In this document: piece by piece, positions 23,601-32,062 of the stretch | How positions within the stretch are numbered: position 1 is the first letter of the stretch | How the letters are laid out: every line of letters begins with the position of its first letter | Assembly (NCBI RefSeq): GCF_025717065.2 | Contig: NZ_JAOVZO020000001.1 | Coordinates: forward strand, 248,001 to 312,000 | DNA length: 64,000 nucleotides | Direction: 5' to 3' | Source of the DNA: Tahibacter soli | GTDB lineage: Bacteria > Pseudomonadota > Gammaproteobacteria > Xanthomonadales > Rhodanobacteraceae | Translations under genes and position numbers: made by a program | Notes under the pieces: model-generated | The model's input: only the letters and a program-made list of their open reading frames with translations | Databases searched by the model: none | Told to the model about the DNA's origin: nothing

Positions 23601-26600
23601 ACACGCCGGCCGCGAACGCCAACGGCACGGCAACGATCACGGTCGTCGGCCAGGACAACGGCGGCACCGCGAACGGCGGCATCGATACGAGCGCGCCGCA
23701 GACGTTCGTCATCAACGTCACCGCCGTGAACGACGTGCCGAGCTTCACCGGCGGCACGACTGCCTCGGTGCTCGAAAGCTCGGGTCCGGCCACGTTCACC
23801 GGTTTCGACACCGCGATTTCGGCGGGTCCCGCCGACGAATCCGGCCAGACGCTTGCTTTCACCGTCACGCCGACCGGCACGACCGGCAGCCTGACGTTCT
23901 CGACGGCCCCGGCGATCTCGCCGACCGGCACGCTGACGTTCACGCCGACGAACGGCACGTTCGGCACGGCGACGTTCAGCCAGACGCTGCAGGACAACGG
24001 CGGCACCGCGAACGGCGGCGTCGACACGTCGGCCGCGCAGACGTTCACGATCACGGTCAACAACGTCAACGATCCGCCGGTGTTCACGGTCGGCGGCCCG
24101 CAGACCGCGCTCGAAGACGGCGGCCCGCAGACGGCGGCCGGCTTCCTGACCGGCATCGCCGACGGCGACGACGGTACGCAGACGATCGCGTTCAACATCA
24201 CGAACAACACCAACGCCGCGCTGTTCAGCGCGGGCCCGGCGATCGCCGCGAACGGCACGCTGACGTACACGCCGGCCGCGAACGCCAACGGCACGGCGAC
24301 GATCACGGTCGTGGGCCAGGACAACGGCGGCACCGCGAACGGCGGCATCGACACGAGCGCGCCGCAGACGTTCGTCATCAACGTCACCGCGGTGAACGAC
24401 GCGCCGAGCTACACGCCGGGCGCGAATCCGTCGGTCAACGAAGATTCCGGCCCGGCGAGCATCGCGTGGGCCACGGCGATCTCGTCCGGTCCGGCCGACG
24501 AGTCGGGCCAGTCGTTCGGCTTCAACGTCGCGGTCGTCAGCGGCGGCGCGCTGTTCTCGTCGCTGCCAACCGTCTCGGTCGCCGGCCAGCTGAACTTCAC
24601 GCCGGCCCCGAACGCCAGCGGCACCGCGACGTTCACGGTCACGCTGCAGGACAACGGCGGCACCGCGAACGGCGGCGTCGACACGTCCGCGCCGTCGACG
24701 CTGACGATCACGATCAACCCGATCGACGACGCGCCGGTTGCGGTCAACGACACGGCGACCGTGCTCGAAGACGCCGTTGCGACGGCGGTCAACGTGCTCG
24801 CCAACGACACCGACATCGACGGCGGCCCGATCTCCGTTACGTCGGTCACGCAGCCGCTCAACGGCATCGTCGTGATCACCGGCGGCGGCACGGGCCTGAC
24901 GTACCAGCCGAACCCGAACTACTGCAACGCGCCTCCGGGAACCACGCCGGACCAGTTCACCTACACGCTGACGCCGGGCGGCTCGATCGGCACGGTGCAG
25001 GTCACCGTGACCTGCGTCGACGACAACCCGGTCGCGGTCAACGACGCGGCGACGATCACCGAGGACGATCCGGCCACGGCGATCCCCGTGCTCGCGAACG
25101 ACACCGATGTCGATGGCGGTCCGATGTCGATCGTGTCGGTCACGCAGCCGGCCAACGGCGTCGTCGTCATCACCGGCGGCGGCTCGGGCCTGACGTACCT
25201 GCCGAACCCGAATTACTGCAACGCGCCGACGCCGGGCACGCCCGACACGTTCACGTACACGCTGACGCCGGGCGGCAGCACCGCGACCGTCTCGGTCTCG
25301 GTCACGTGCGTCGTCGATCCGCCGGTCGCGGTCAACGACACCGGTTCGGTCCTCGAGGACGCGGCCGCGACGGCGATCAACGTGCTCGGCAACGATTCGA
25401 ACCCGGACGGCTCGCCGATCTCGATCGGCTCGGTCACGCAGCCGGCCAACGGCGTCGTCGTCATCACCGGCGGCGGCACGGGCCTGACGTACCAGCCGAA
25501 CCCGAACTACTGCAACACGCCGCCGGGCACGACGCTCGACACGTTCACGTACACGATCAATCCGGGCGGCAGCACGGGCACGGTCACCGTGACGGTCACG
25601 TGCGTCGACGACCCGCCGACGGCGGTTGCCGACAGCGCGACGGTGCTCGAAGACGCCGCGGCGACCGCGGTCAACGTGCTCGCGAACGACACCGACGTCG
25701 ACGGCGGTCCGAAGTCGGTCGCGTCGGTCACGCAGCCGGCGAACGGCACGGTCGTCATCACCGGCGGCGGCACGGGCCTGACCTACCAGCCGAACCCGAA
25801 CTACTGCAACACGCCGCCGGGCACGACGCTCGACACGTTCAGCTACACGCTCACGCCGGGCGGCAGCTCGACGACGGTCAGCGTGACGGTCACGTGCGTC
25901 AACGATCCGCCGGTGCCGCCGGCGGTGCCGAACATCCCGGTGCACACGAACATCGCGATCGGCGTGAACGACGGTACGACCGGCGATCTGTTGATCCCGG
26001 GCGCGATCACCGATCCGGACAGCACGAACTTCGCGATCGGCACGGCGCCGGCGACGTCGACGAACGGCGGCGAGCTCGGCATCAATACGGCGACCGGCGC
26101 GTTCACGTACAACCCGCCGGCCGGCTTCACCGGCAACGACACGTTCACGTACTCGGTCTGCGACGACGGCACGCCGCAGCAGTGCGCGCCGGTCACGGTG
26201 ACGCTGGTCGTTTCCGGTCCGCGCATCTTCTTCGTCGACGACGACGCGGTCGTGGTCGGCACGCGCGACGGCACGCTGCAGCAGCCGCTGCAGACGCTGA
26301 CGGCGGCGGCCGGCGTCGCGACGACGACCGGCGACAAGATCTTCGTGTTCTCGGGCAACTACACGACCGGCATCACGCTCGCCAACGGCGTCGAACTCGC
26401 GGGCCACGGCCTCGACGCGACCACGGTGAACGACTTCGACGCGGAACTCGGCATCACGCCGCCGTCGAACTCGATCGCGCGTCCGCTCGTCGACCAGACG
26501 CCGCCGGTGATCACCAACGCGGCCGGCAACGGCATCACGCTCGGCAGCAACAACACCGTGCGCGGCGTGCAGATCGGCAATGTCACCGGTGCCGCGATCA

Positions 26601-29017
26601 GCGGCACCGGCTTCGGCACGCTGCGCGTGTACGACGACGTGCGCATCAGCACGAACGGCCAGGGCATCGTGCTCAACAACGGCACGTTCGACCCGACGTC
26701 GACGATCGCGACGCTCACCTCGTCGGGCGGCGTGAACAACGTGTCGCTGACGACGGTGAACGGCACGGTCAATCTCGGCACCGGCGCGCTCTCGGGCGCC
26801 ACCGGCTCCGCGTTCGCCGTGATCGGCGGCAACGCCGGCATCACGTACGCCGGTACGATCAACAAGACGAGCGCGGGCCTCCTGATCGACGTGCAGAACA
26901 AGGCGACGGGCACGATCGCGCTGTCCGGCGCGCTCGGTGCGACGGCCGGCACCGGCATCAGCCTGAGCAACCTCGACGGCACGTTGAACGCGACGGGCGT
27001 GGTGACGTTGAACGGCGGCGACGCCGGCATCGACGTCACGACGAACTCGGCGGGTACGGTCAACTTCTCGAACACGGGCTCGTCGATCACCAACCCGACG
27101 AACGAAGCGATCGTCATCGATTCGTCGTCGCCGACGTTCACGTATGCCGGCACCATCAGCAAGACCAACACCGGCACGGGCATCCGCCTGTCGAACAACA
27201 CGGGCGGCACGCAGAGCTACCCGGGTGCGATCACGTTGAGTTCGGCCGCGGCCAATGCGATCGACCTCAGCGCGAACGGCGCGACGACGATGAACTTCTC
27301 GGGCGCGGTGGGCATCACCTCGACGCTCGGCGACGGCGTGCGTCATCAGACCAGCGGCACGGTGAATTTCTCGGGCGGCCTGACGATCACGTCGGCGAGC
27401 GGCGACGGCATCGACGCGACCGGCGGCGGCACGCTGACGGTCACGGCGCCGGGCGCGGTCGTGAACACGATCTCGACCACCGGCACCGGCACTTCGCTGA
27501 ACATGGCCACCACGCAGATCGGCGCGGGCGGCCTGACGTTCCGCAGCATCACCAACAACGGCACCGGCGCGAACGGCATCTCGCTCGTCAACACCGGCAC
27601 CGCGGCGGGGAACGGCGGTTTGGTCATCACCGGCGTCGGCACGACCAACAACTCCGGCGGCACGATCAACAACCATAGCGTGCGCGGCATTCACACCAAC
27701 GGCTTGAAGAGCCTCTCGCTGTCGAACATGGGCTTCACGTCCAACGGCACGAACCAGGATGCCGCGGCGACCTGCGGCGATGCGTTGAACGCCACGAACA
27801 CGAACTGCGGCGCCGCCATCAACATGCTCGCCACGAGCGCGGTCTCGCTGTCGAACGTCGATGTCTCCGGCGGCACGCAGATGGGTATCAACGGCAACGA
27901 CGTGAACAACCTGACGATGGACGACGTCACGGTGCAGAACGTCGGCGACGAAGTGCTCGAGGACGGCGTGCAGCTCGTCAACCTGCGCGGCACGGCGAAC
28001 ATCACCAACTCGTCGTTCACCGGCAACTTCCACCGCCAGTTCGAGGTGCAGAACCGCAACGCGGCGACGGCGCTGACGCTGACGGTGAACAACGTGACGT
28101 TCGATCGCAACACCTACGTCTCGACGTCGGGCCAGAACGTGCTGATCGCCGGCCACGGCACCTCGCAGCCGATGACGACGACGATCACGAACTCGATCTT
28201 CCGTCGCAGCTTCGGTTCGGCGATCACGGCGCAGGGCGTCGACAACGCGGCGATGACGTTCAACATCGGCACGGCCGGCAACCCGAACACGTTCACCGAC
28301 AATTCGCTCGCGATGCAGTTCCTGACCGACAACGCGGCGACGATGAACGCGACGGTGACGAACAACACCGTCACGGTCACCGGCACCGTCACGTCGGGCG
28401 CCACGCCGATCACGTTCCGCAAGGGCACGAACGCGACGGGCCTTTACATCGGCACGTTCACGGGCAACACGATCGGCAACGCAGCGACGGTCGGTTCCGG
28501 CGCCAACTGCGGCGGCTGCAACGGCGTGTCGATCACGAACGAAGGTGCCAGCGGCGGGATGCAGATGACGGTCAGCAACAACACCATCCAGCACGTCCCG
28601 CAGCGCGGCGTGGAATTCCTCGGCCAGGCCAACGACACCGCGGGCGTCGTCGTGACGAACAACCAGTTCGCGTCGCCGGACGGCACGCCGGGCGTGCGCA
28701 TCGGCCATGCGATCTTCATGCAGTCGGGTACGTCCGATGCCGACGGCAGCCAGCTGTGCGCCGACATCCAGGGCAATACGATTCTGCCGAACCCGGGCTT
28801 CTGGGACGCGATCACGAGCGGCAATATCCGTCTGCGCATCAACCCGGCCGAGGCTGGTGCACCGCTCTCGAACTTCCGGTTGCGCAACGTGGGAGGCACC
28901 GGTTCGACGACCGACGCCATCAACTACCTCAACGGGGCCAATACCAACGGACTCGCCTCGGCGACGTCGAACGGAATCGTGCCGAACTTCACCACCGGCA
29001 CGGCAGCCTGCTTCTGA
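20678..29017 (+). CDS. Giant secreted Ig/cadherin-like repeat and beta-helix protein (putative adhesin)
   Basis: This is a 2779-residue protein. Sec signal peptide at 1-26 (GASAQ). Residues 27-150 form a beta domain. IPALTWP and a membrane segment plus RRARK (156-187) look like a PEP/IPTL-CTERM sorting tail, but mid-protein. A second hydrophobic stretch (188-207, AAIAANF) and a CBM9/DOMON-like unit (DGQVGDWAG...DLLAVFGA) follow. One cadherin-like unit and nine about 113-residue units lie at 354-1349 (NDAPSFTAG type). Four 98-residue units (1350-1741, VAVNDTATVLED...VLANDTD) and a fifth divergent one come next. A right-handed beta-helix of Gly/Asn/Thr-rich turns fills 1848-2779. Adhesion or biofilm matrix is the likely role. 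No type I secretion signal or partner is seen. Confidence 0.9.
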   Translation: MRTRNAGLAALLFVFGLLTSTGASAQTYTYSIYVDSDTNTGTGCAVTGFAGADVRLQAEVTGGATPQVVAVRRASCSGAAFGPATQVGGGYPVGLNNGTGGADVVELSDSLNALRPTGQPNALRIGVVAESATGRDELVVNNTGGPILLGLPQLPIPALTWPILLLLGAIVAFYGARRARKTAAWRVLSAFLFVSSAAIAANFATDGQVGDWAGLPPLATDPAGDQTSSESAIDLLAVFGATENGNAFLRVDVRDLENNPPTVTPSTLTVLEDTPGTATLTGTDPEGATITFAIATPPTLGTTGAVTPGGPTSATVVYTPNANANGNDSFTYTGNDGQGSSVPATVSVIITPVNDAPAFTAGANVAVPENAGAQTVTGWATAISAGPADESTQTVSFTVTVTGTTGGLTFTTPPAVASNGTLTFTPANGQSGIATVSVVAVDNGGTANGGIDTSAAQTFSINVNAINHAPSFTAGGPQTSLEDAGAQTVAGWATAISDGDGNTQTLTFNVTNNTNPALFATAPAVSPTGTLTYTAAPNANGTATITLTLQDNGGTAFGGIDTSAPQTLTINVTAVNDAPSFTAGPNQSVFENAGAQTVNPWATAISPGPTDEAAQTVAFSVTNNTNPSLFSVAPAISPTGVLTYTPATGINGTATITLTATDSGGTANGGADTSAPQTFTITVQGINHAPSFTAGGPQTSLEDAGAQTVAGWATAISDGDGNTQALTFNVTNNTNPALFATAPAVSPTGTLTYTAAPNANGTATITLTLQDNGGTANGGVDTSGPQTVTINVTAVNDVPSFAGGTSASVLESSGAATFTGFNTAISAGPTDESGQTLAFAVTPTGTTGSLTFSTAPAISPTGTLTFTPTNGTFGTATFSQTLQDNGGTANGGVDTSAAQTFTITVNNVNDPPVFTVGGPQTALEDAGPQTAAGFLTGIADGDDGTQTIAFNITNNTNAALFSAGPAIAANGTLTYTPAANANGTATITVVGQDNGGTANGGIDTSAPQTFVINVTAVNDVPSFTGGTTASVLESSGPATFTGFDTAISAGPADESGQTLAFTVTPTGTTGSLTFSTAPAISPTGTLTFTPTNGTFGTATFSQTLQDNGGTANGGVDTSAAQTFTITVNNVNDPPVFTVGGPQTALEDGGPQTAAGFLTGIADGDDGTQTIAFNITNNTNAALFSAGPAIAANGTLTYTPAANANGTATITVVGQDNGGTANGGIDTSAPQTFVINVTAVNDAPSYTPGANPSVNEDSGPASIAWATAISSGPADESGQSFGFNVAVVSGGALFSSLPTVSVAGQLNFTPAPNASGTATFTVTLQDNGGTANGGVDTSAPSTLTITINPIDDAPVAVNDTATVLEDAVATAVNVLANDTDIDGGPISVTSVTQPLNGIVVITGGGTGLTYQPNPNYCNAPPGTTPDQFTYTLTPGGSIGTVQVTVTCVDDNPVAVNDAATITEDDPATAIPVLANDTDVDGGPMSIVSVTQPANGVVVITGGGSGLTYLPNPNYCNAPTPGTPDTFTYTLTPGGSTATVSVSVTCVVDPPVAVNDTGSVLEDAAATAINVLGNDSNPDGSPISIGSVTQPANGVVVITGGGTGLTYQPNPNYCNTPPGTTLDTFTYTINPGGSTGTVTVTVTCVDDPPTAVADSATVLEDAAATAVNVLANDTDVDGGPKSVASVTQPANGTVVITGGGTGLTYQPNPNYCNTPPGTTLDTFSYTLTPGGSSTTVSVTVTCVNDPPVPPAVPNIPVHTNIAIGVNDGTTGDLLIPGAITDPDSTNFAIGTAPATSTNGGELGINTATGAFTYNPPAGFTGNDTFTYSVCDDGTPQQCAPVTVTLVVSGPRIFFVDDDAVVVGTRDGTLQQPLQTLTAAAGVATTTGDKIFVFSGNYTTGITLANGVELAGHGLDATTVNDFDAELGITPPSNSIARPLVDQTPPVITNAAGNGITLGSNNTVRGVQIGNVTGAAISGTGFGTLRVYDDVRISTNGQGIVLNNGTFDPTSTIATLTSSGGVNNVSLTTVNGTVNLGTGALSGATGSAFAVIGGNAGITYAGTINKTSAGLLIDVQNKATGTIALSGALGATAGTGISLSNLDGTLNATGVVTLNGGDAGIDVTTNSAGTVNFSNTGSSITNPTNEAIVIDSSSPTFTYAGTISKTNTGTGIRLSNNTGGTQSYPGAITLSSAAANAIDLSANGATTMNFSGAVGITSTLGDGVRHQTSGTVNFSGGLTITSASGDGIDATGGGTLTVTAPGAVVNTISTTGTGTSLNMATTQIGAGGLTFRSITNNGTGANGISLVNTGTAAGNGGLVITGVGTTNNSGGTINNHSVRGIHTNGLKSLSLSNMGFTSNGTNQDAAATCGDALNATNTNCGAAINMLATSAVSLSNVDVSGGTQMGINGNDVNNLTMDDVTVQNVGDEVLEDGVQLVNLRGTANITNSSFTGNFHRQFEVQNRNAATALTLTVNNVTFDRNTYVSTSGQNVLIAGHGTSQPMTTTITNSIFRRSFGSAITAQGVDNAAMTFNIGTAGNPNTFTDNSLAMQFLTDNAATMNATVTNNTVTVTGTVTSGATPITFRKGTNATGLYIGTFTGNTIGNAATVGSGANCGGCNGVSITNEGASGGMQMTVSNNTIQHVPQRGVEFLGQANDTAGVVVTNNQFASPDGTPGVRIGHAIFMQSGTSDADGSQLCADIQGNTILPNPGFWDAITSGNIRLRINPAEAGAPLSNFRLRNVGGTGSTTDAINYLNGANTNGLASATSNGIVPNFTTGTAACF
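21737..24724 (+). repeat. Nine cadherin-like coding repeats
   Basis: These are units of about 330-340 bp, each starting N(D/H)xPSF and ending (I)NVTAV or similar, with internal landmarks TAIS.G, TNNTNP, GTLTYTP and DNGGTANGG. Units at 22076 and 22736 are near-identical at a spacing of 660 bases, as are the paired units described separately. Confidence 0.85.
23063..24394 (+). repeat. Recent 666-bp tandem duplication inside the giant gene
   Basis: The segments 23063-23728 and 23729-24394 each encode two cadherin-like units (222 residues) and differ at only scattered bases. Most differences are synonymous. Exact period preservation and frame retention point to recent duplication or ongoing gene conversion. 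Confidence 0.85.
24725..25900 (+). repeat. Four exact-length 294-bp Ig-like repeats
   Basis: Units begin at 24725, 25019, 25313 and 25607, each 98 residues. Shared features are VAVND-type starts, VTQP.NG.VVITGGG, LTYQPNPNYCN and a closing VTVTCV. Each has two Cys (NYCN, TCV), which could form one intradomain disulfide. A fifth, more divergent domain starts at 25901. Confidence 0.85.
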
Positions 29018-29044
29018 TACAAAACGCACAATGAGAATCTTGGC

Positions 29045-29070
29045 GCCGGCTTTGCTAACGCAAGGCCGGC
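29045..29070 (+). terminator. Hairpin after the giant gene
   Basis: GCCGGCTTTGC-TAAC-GCAAGGCCGGC forms an 11 bp stem (one G·T pair) with a four-base loop, 28 bases after the stop. No T tract follows, so readthrough into the tail-collar genes is possible. Confidence 0.55.
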
Positions 29071-29158
29071 TCCGGGAAGCCGCGTCGCACGGAAGCGAGC
29101 GCAGCTGCTACGCAGTCGTTTCAATCCGACCACGCAACGCACCATCAGGGGAGGCGTC

Positions 29159-29668
29159 ATGGCAGAGCCATTCTTAGCCGAAGTCCGTATCTTCAGTTTC
29201 GTTTTCGCACCCAAGGGCTGGGCGCTGTGCAACGGGCAGCTGCTGCCCATCAACCAGAACCAGGGGCTGTTCTCGCTGCTCGGCACGACGTACGGCGGCG
29301 ACGGCCGCGTGAACTTCGCGCTGCCGGACCTGCGCAGCCGCGTGCCGGTCTATATCGGCGGAAGCTCGAGCTTCACGCTCGGCGAGCGCGGCGGCGAGCA
29401 GGCGCACACGCTGTCGATCGCCGAACTGCCGCAACACAATCACTTCGTCAACGCGACGTCGGCCGCTGCGACCATTTCCATCGCGAACGCCTCGTCGATG
29501 TTCGGTTCGGTCTCGTCGAGTCTGTACAACCCGGTGACGGCGCTGACCACGCTGCATCCGTCGTCGATCACCAACGTCGGCGGCAGCCAGGCGCATCTGA
29601 ACATGATGCCGTTCCTGACGCTGAGCTTCTGCATCGCCCTGCAGGGCATCTTCCCGAGCCAGACCTAA
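29159..29668 (+). CDS. Tail-collar domain (microcystin-dependent-type) protein 1
   Basis: This 169-residue protein matches the phage tail-collar / MdpB (COG4675-type) family: MAEPFLAEVRIF, APKGWALCNGQLLPI, LLGTTYGGDGRVNFALPDLRSRVP, then a variable middle and a final NMMPFLTLSFCIALQGIFP. Family proteins occur as short, phage-tail-fibre-like proteins in bacterial genomes without other phage genes, and their role is not established. No signal peptide is seen. GGGGAGG precedes the ATG. It is the first of three tandem homologues spaced by 11 bases each. Confidence 0.92.
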   Translation: MAEPFLAEVRIFSFVFAPKGWALCNGQLLPINQNQGLFSLLGTTYGGDGRVNFALPDLRSRVPVYIGGSSSFTLGERGGEQAHTLSIAELPQHNHFVNATSAAATISIANASSMFGSVSSSLYNPVTALTTLHPSSITNVGGSQAHLNMMPFLTLSFCIALQGIFPSQT

Positions 29669-29679
29669 GGAGCGCGACC

Positions 29680-30186
29680 ATGGCACAACCCTATGTCGGC
29701 GAGATCCGCATGTTCGGCGGCAATTTTCCGCCCGCGGGCTGGATGTTCTGCAACGGCCAGCTCCTGCCGATCTCCGAAAACGAAACCCTGTTCCAGCTGA
29801 TCGGAACGACCTACGGCGGCGACGGCGAATCGACGTTCGCGCTGCCGAACCTGCAAGGCCGCGTGCCGCTGCACCAGGGCAACGGCTTCATCCTCGCCGA
29901 GACCGGCGGCGCTGAGAGCATCACGCTGACGACACAGCAGATTCCGTCCCACAACCACGCGGTCATCGCGTCGACGACGCAGGCGCAGAACCAGCAGCCG
30001 ACCAGCGCCATCTTCGCGCAGGCGCCAACGCTGCAGGCGTACCTCACCGAGGCGTCGAGCAACAACTTCGGCCCGGCGACGACGATCACGATGACCGGCG
30101 GCAGCCAGCCGCACGAGAACATGCAGCCGTACCTGTGCGTGAGTTTCATCATTTCGCTGTTCGGCATCTTTCCGAGTCCGACCTGA
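29680..30186 (+). CDS. Tail-collar domain (microcystin-dependent-type) protein 2
   Basis: This is a 168-residue homologue of its neighbours: MAQPYVGEIRMF, PPAGWMFCNGQLLPI, LIGTTYGGDGESTFALPNLQGRVPLH, IPSHNHAVIAS and the closing NMQPYLCVSFIISLFGIFP. The collar-type HNH (SHNHAV) near residue 90 is typical. The middle third (TTQAQNQQPTSAIFAQ) differs most from the other two copies, as expected for a receptor-binding or tip segment. It begins 11 bases after the preceding stop with AAGGAG upstream, so the genes form one operon. Confidence 0.92.
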   Translation: MAQPYVGEIRMFGGNFPPAGWMFCNGQLLPISENETLFQLIGTTYGGDGESTFALPNLQGRVPLHQGNGFILAETGGAESITLTTQQIPSHNHAVIASTTQAQNQQPTSAIFAQAPTLQAYLTEASSNNFGPATTITMTGGSQPHENMQPYLCVSFIISLFGIFPSPT

Positions 30187-30197
30187 GGGGGCGAGTC

Positions 30198-30725
30198 ATG
30201 GCAGATCCATTCGTTGCTGAAATCCGCATCTTCGGGTTCAACTTCGCGCCGCGCGGTTGGGCGACCTGCGACGGCCAGCTGTTGCCGCTGAGCCAGAACA
30301 CCGCGCTGTTTTCGCTGCTCGGCACCACGTACGGCGGCAACGGCAAGAGCAATTTCGCGCTACCGGACATGGCCGGCAACGTGCCGATGCACTGGGGCCA
30401 GTCGACCACCGGCACGATCTACGATCTCGGCCAGACCAGCGGCTCGGCGACCGTGACCTTGCTCGAATCCGAGATGCCGGCGCACAACCACACGTTCCGC
30501 GTGGGCTCGGACATCGGCACGGAGAACTCGCCGGATCCGACGCGGGTGCTGACGTCGTCGAACAACGGCAGCGCGTACGCGCCGGCCGGAACGACGCCGG
30601 TCGTGCAGATGAACTTCCAGGAACTGACGCTGACCGGCAGCGGGTTTCCGCACAACAACCTGCAGCCGTATCTCACGCTGATGTTCTGCATCGCGCTGCA
30701 GGGCGTGTTCCCGGCCCGGCCGTAA
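30198..30725 (+). CDS. Tail-collar domain (microcystin-dependent-type) protein 3
   Basis: This is a 175-residue third tandem homologue: MADPFVAEIRIFGFNFAPRGW, CDGQLLPL, LLGTTYGGNGKSNFALPDMAGNVPMHWG, MPAHNHTFRV and NLQPYLTLMFCIALQGVFP. The family Cys in C(N/D)GQLLP and in the C-terminal FCIAL are shared with copy 1; copy 2 has Cys in PYLCVSF instead. I use the ATG at 30198 (MADPF, aligned with the other two) rather than an upstream in-frame start. A GC-rich hairpin follows at 30740. Confidence 0.92.
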   Translation: MADPFVAEIRIFGFNFAPRGWATCDGQLLPLSQNTALFSLLGTTYGGNGKSNFALPDMAGNVPMHWGQSTTGTIYDLGQTSGSATVTLLESEMPAHNHTFRVGSDIGTENSPDPTRVLTSSNNGSAYAPAGTTPVVQMNFQELTLTGSGFPHNNLQPYLTLMFCIALQGVFPARP

Positions 30726-30739
30726 AGGCACTTTCGCGT

Positions 30740-30765
30740 CGGCCCGCGTCGCGGGGCGCGGGCCG
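30740..30765 (+). terminator. GC-rich hairpin after the collar genes
   Basis: CGGCCCGCG and CGCGGGCCG pair across an eight-base loop, 15 bases after the third collar stop. No T tract. A second perfect hairpin, CGAGCCCG-AGGAC-CGGGCTCG, at 30847-30867 lies directly before the AGGGGG site of the next gene. Confidence 0.5.
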
Positions 30766-30883
30766 GTCGCGTTCGAACGTCAAACTTTGTGACTGGTACG
30801 GATCGTGCTCGGCAGCGCGGGTCGCGGCGTAAAATGCCGCTTACCGCGAGCCCGAGGACCGGGCTCGTACCAGGGGGAACAAC

Positions 30884-31534
30884 ATGAAGCGTCGCGATTT
30901 CCTGGGTGCGCCCGTCGCACTCGTCGGACTGGGTCTCGCGGCCGGTGGTTCACGGGTTGCGCAAGCGGCCGGTGTTACCAGCGGTACCATCACACCCGGT
31001 AGTGCGTCATTTTCCGTGCTGCGCCTCGTCGGCAGCGCGCTCGAGACCGAAGCGTTCGGCGGCTGGCAGGCGGCGTGGCCGCAGGTTGCCGCGCTCACGC
31101 GCGCGCGCGTCGTCGTGCACGGCTACGTGCGCGGCTCCACGAACACGCTCGGTGCCGTCGATATCGAATCGGTGTTTTTCAACGAAGGCAAGATCAACAC
31201 GGCGCTCGTCTATGCCGTGTCGGCGCAGGCTGCCGGCAGCGGCAGCGGGCAGGTCGGCTTTTACGTCAAGGCGCCGCACTTCGCCGGGTTTTCGATCACG
31301 CCCAAGGCGAGCGGCGCGGGCCGCACGTCGAAGGGACGCGAGTCGATGACCGTTGCGCTCGGTGATGCGGGCGGGCATCTCGCGCCCGGCTTGTACGTGA
31401 TGGTGCTCGAAGGCGGCAAGCCCGTCGACGCGTCGCAGTTCGTCTTCACGGGCTACAACGAGCGACCGCTGGTGCTGAGCAACGGCGCCGCGCCCGACAG
31501 GGACTACCTCGCTTTCAGCGTGGAGGAAGCTTGA
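30884..31534 (+). CDS. Twin-arginine-exported protein of the collar cluster, unknown function
   Basis: This is a 216-residue protein. MKRRDFLGAPVALVGLGLAAGG is a twin-arginine signal (shortened landmark RRDFLG), with likely cleavage after VAQA near residue 29. The mature part is a beta-rich globular domain without Cys pairs (FSVLRLVGSALETEAF, ARVVVHGYVRGST, PGLYVMVLEGGKPVD). Tat export implies folding, perhaps with a cofactor, before crossing the membrane. AGGGGG sits six bases before ATG, directly after a small hairpin. Its stop overlaps the TTG start of the acetyltransferase gene. I do not recognise the family. Confidence 0.85.
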   Translation: MKRRDFLGAPVALVGLGLAAGGSRVAQAAGVTSGTITPGSASFSVLRLVGSALETEAFGGWQAAWPQVAALTRARVVVHGYVRGSTNTLGAVDIESVFFNEGKINTALVYAVSAQAAGSGSGQVGFYVKAPHFAGFSITPKASGAGRTSKGRESMTVALGDAGGHLAPGLYVMVLEGGKPVDASQFVFTGYNERPLVLSNGAAPDRDYLAFSVEEA

Positions 31535-32049
31535 CCGGCGGCGGCACGCTGGCATCGCGCCTCGCGGCGCTGTGTCCGGATGTGTCGCTGCGCGTCGAGA
31601 CCGACGCCGATCGCGCGTTTCTGTCCGACCTGTACGCGTCGACGCGAGACGACGAACTGGCGCACGTGCCGTGGGACGCCGCGACGAAGCGCGGCTTCCT
31701 CGGCGAGCAGTTCACGCTGCAGCATGCGCACTACGTCAAGAACTACGTCGGCGCCGAATTCGTCGTGATCGAGCAGCACGGCTTGCCGATCGGGCGGATC
31801 TATCTTTACCGCAAGGGCAGCGAGATCCGGCTGATGGACATCGCACTCGTGCCGGAAAAGCGCGGGCAGGGCATCGGCCGCGCGCTGGTCGAAGCGCTCG
31901 CGCGGATCGCGCGCGACGATGGCGCCGAAATCACGCTGCACGTCGAGCCGAACAATCCGGCGATGAAACTCTACGATCGCATGGGTTTTCGGCTGATCGA
32001 AAACCGCGGCGTGTATCTTTTCCTCGGCCTGAAACCCGAAGCCGCCTGA
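31531..32049 (+). CDS. GNAT acetyltransferase of the collar cluster
   Basis: This is a 172-residue GNAT enzyme. MDIALVPEKRGQGIGRALVEAL (shortened: VPEKRGQGIGRAL, about 107-119) binds acetyl-CoA. LHVEPNNPAMKLYDRMGF is the C-terminal signature. The likely start is TTG at 31531, four bases after GGAGGAAGC and overlapping the previous stop (TTGA), so the pair is coupled. A short acetyltransferase beside tail-collar genes is a recurring arrangement as I recall it. Its substrate is unknown; acetylation of a collar protein or of a precursor is possible but unproven. Confidence 0.88.
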   Translation: MTGGGTLASRLAALCPDVSLRVETDADRAFLSDLYASTRDDELAHVPWDAATKRGFLGEQFTLQHAHYVKNYVGAEFVVIEQHGLPIGRIYLYRKGSEIRLMDIALVPEKRGQGIGRALVEALARIARDDGAEITLHVEPNNPAMKLYDRMGFRLIENRGVYLFLGLKPEAA

Positions 32050-32062
32050 AAGCGCAAACGAA

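Noticed and set aside
21737-25900. Regular DNA repeats as a CRISPR array
   Set aside because: Periods of 294 and 330-340 bp are in frame with coding domains. There are no short repeats with unique spacers.
20663-29029. A 2788-codon open frame antisense to the giant adhesin
   Set aside because: Its translation is an Arg/Asp/Val-rich low-complexity product of the GC-rich repeat codons. The opposite strand has a signal peptide, defined domains and a ribosome-binding site.
29159-30725. The three tail-collar genes as a prophage remnant
   Set aside because: No other phage gene, integrase or attachment-like repeat is visible within 20 kb on either side. The genes are intact and in operon order.
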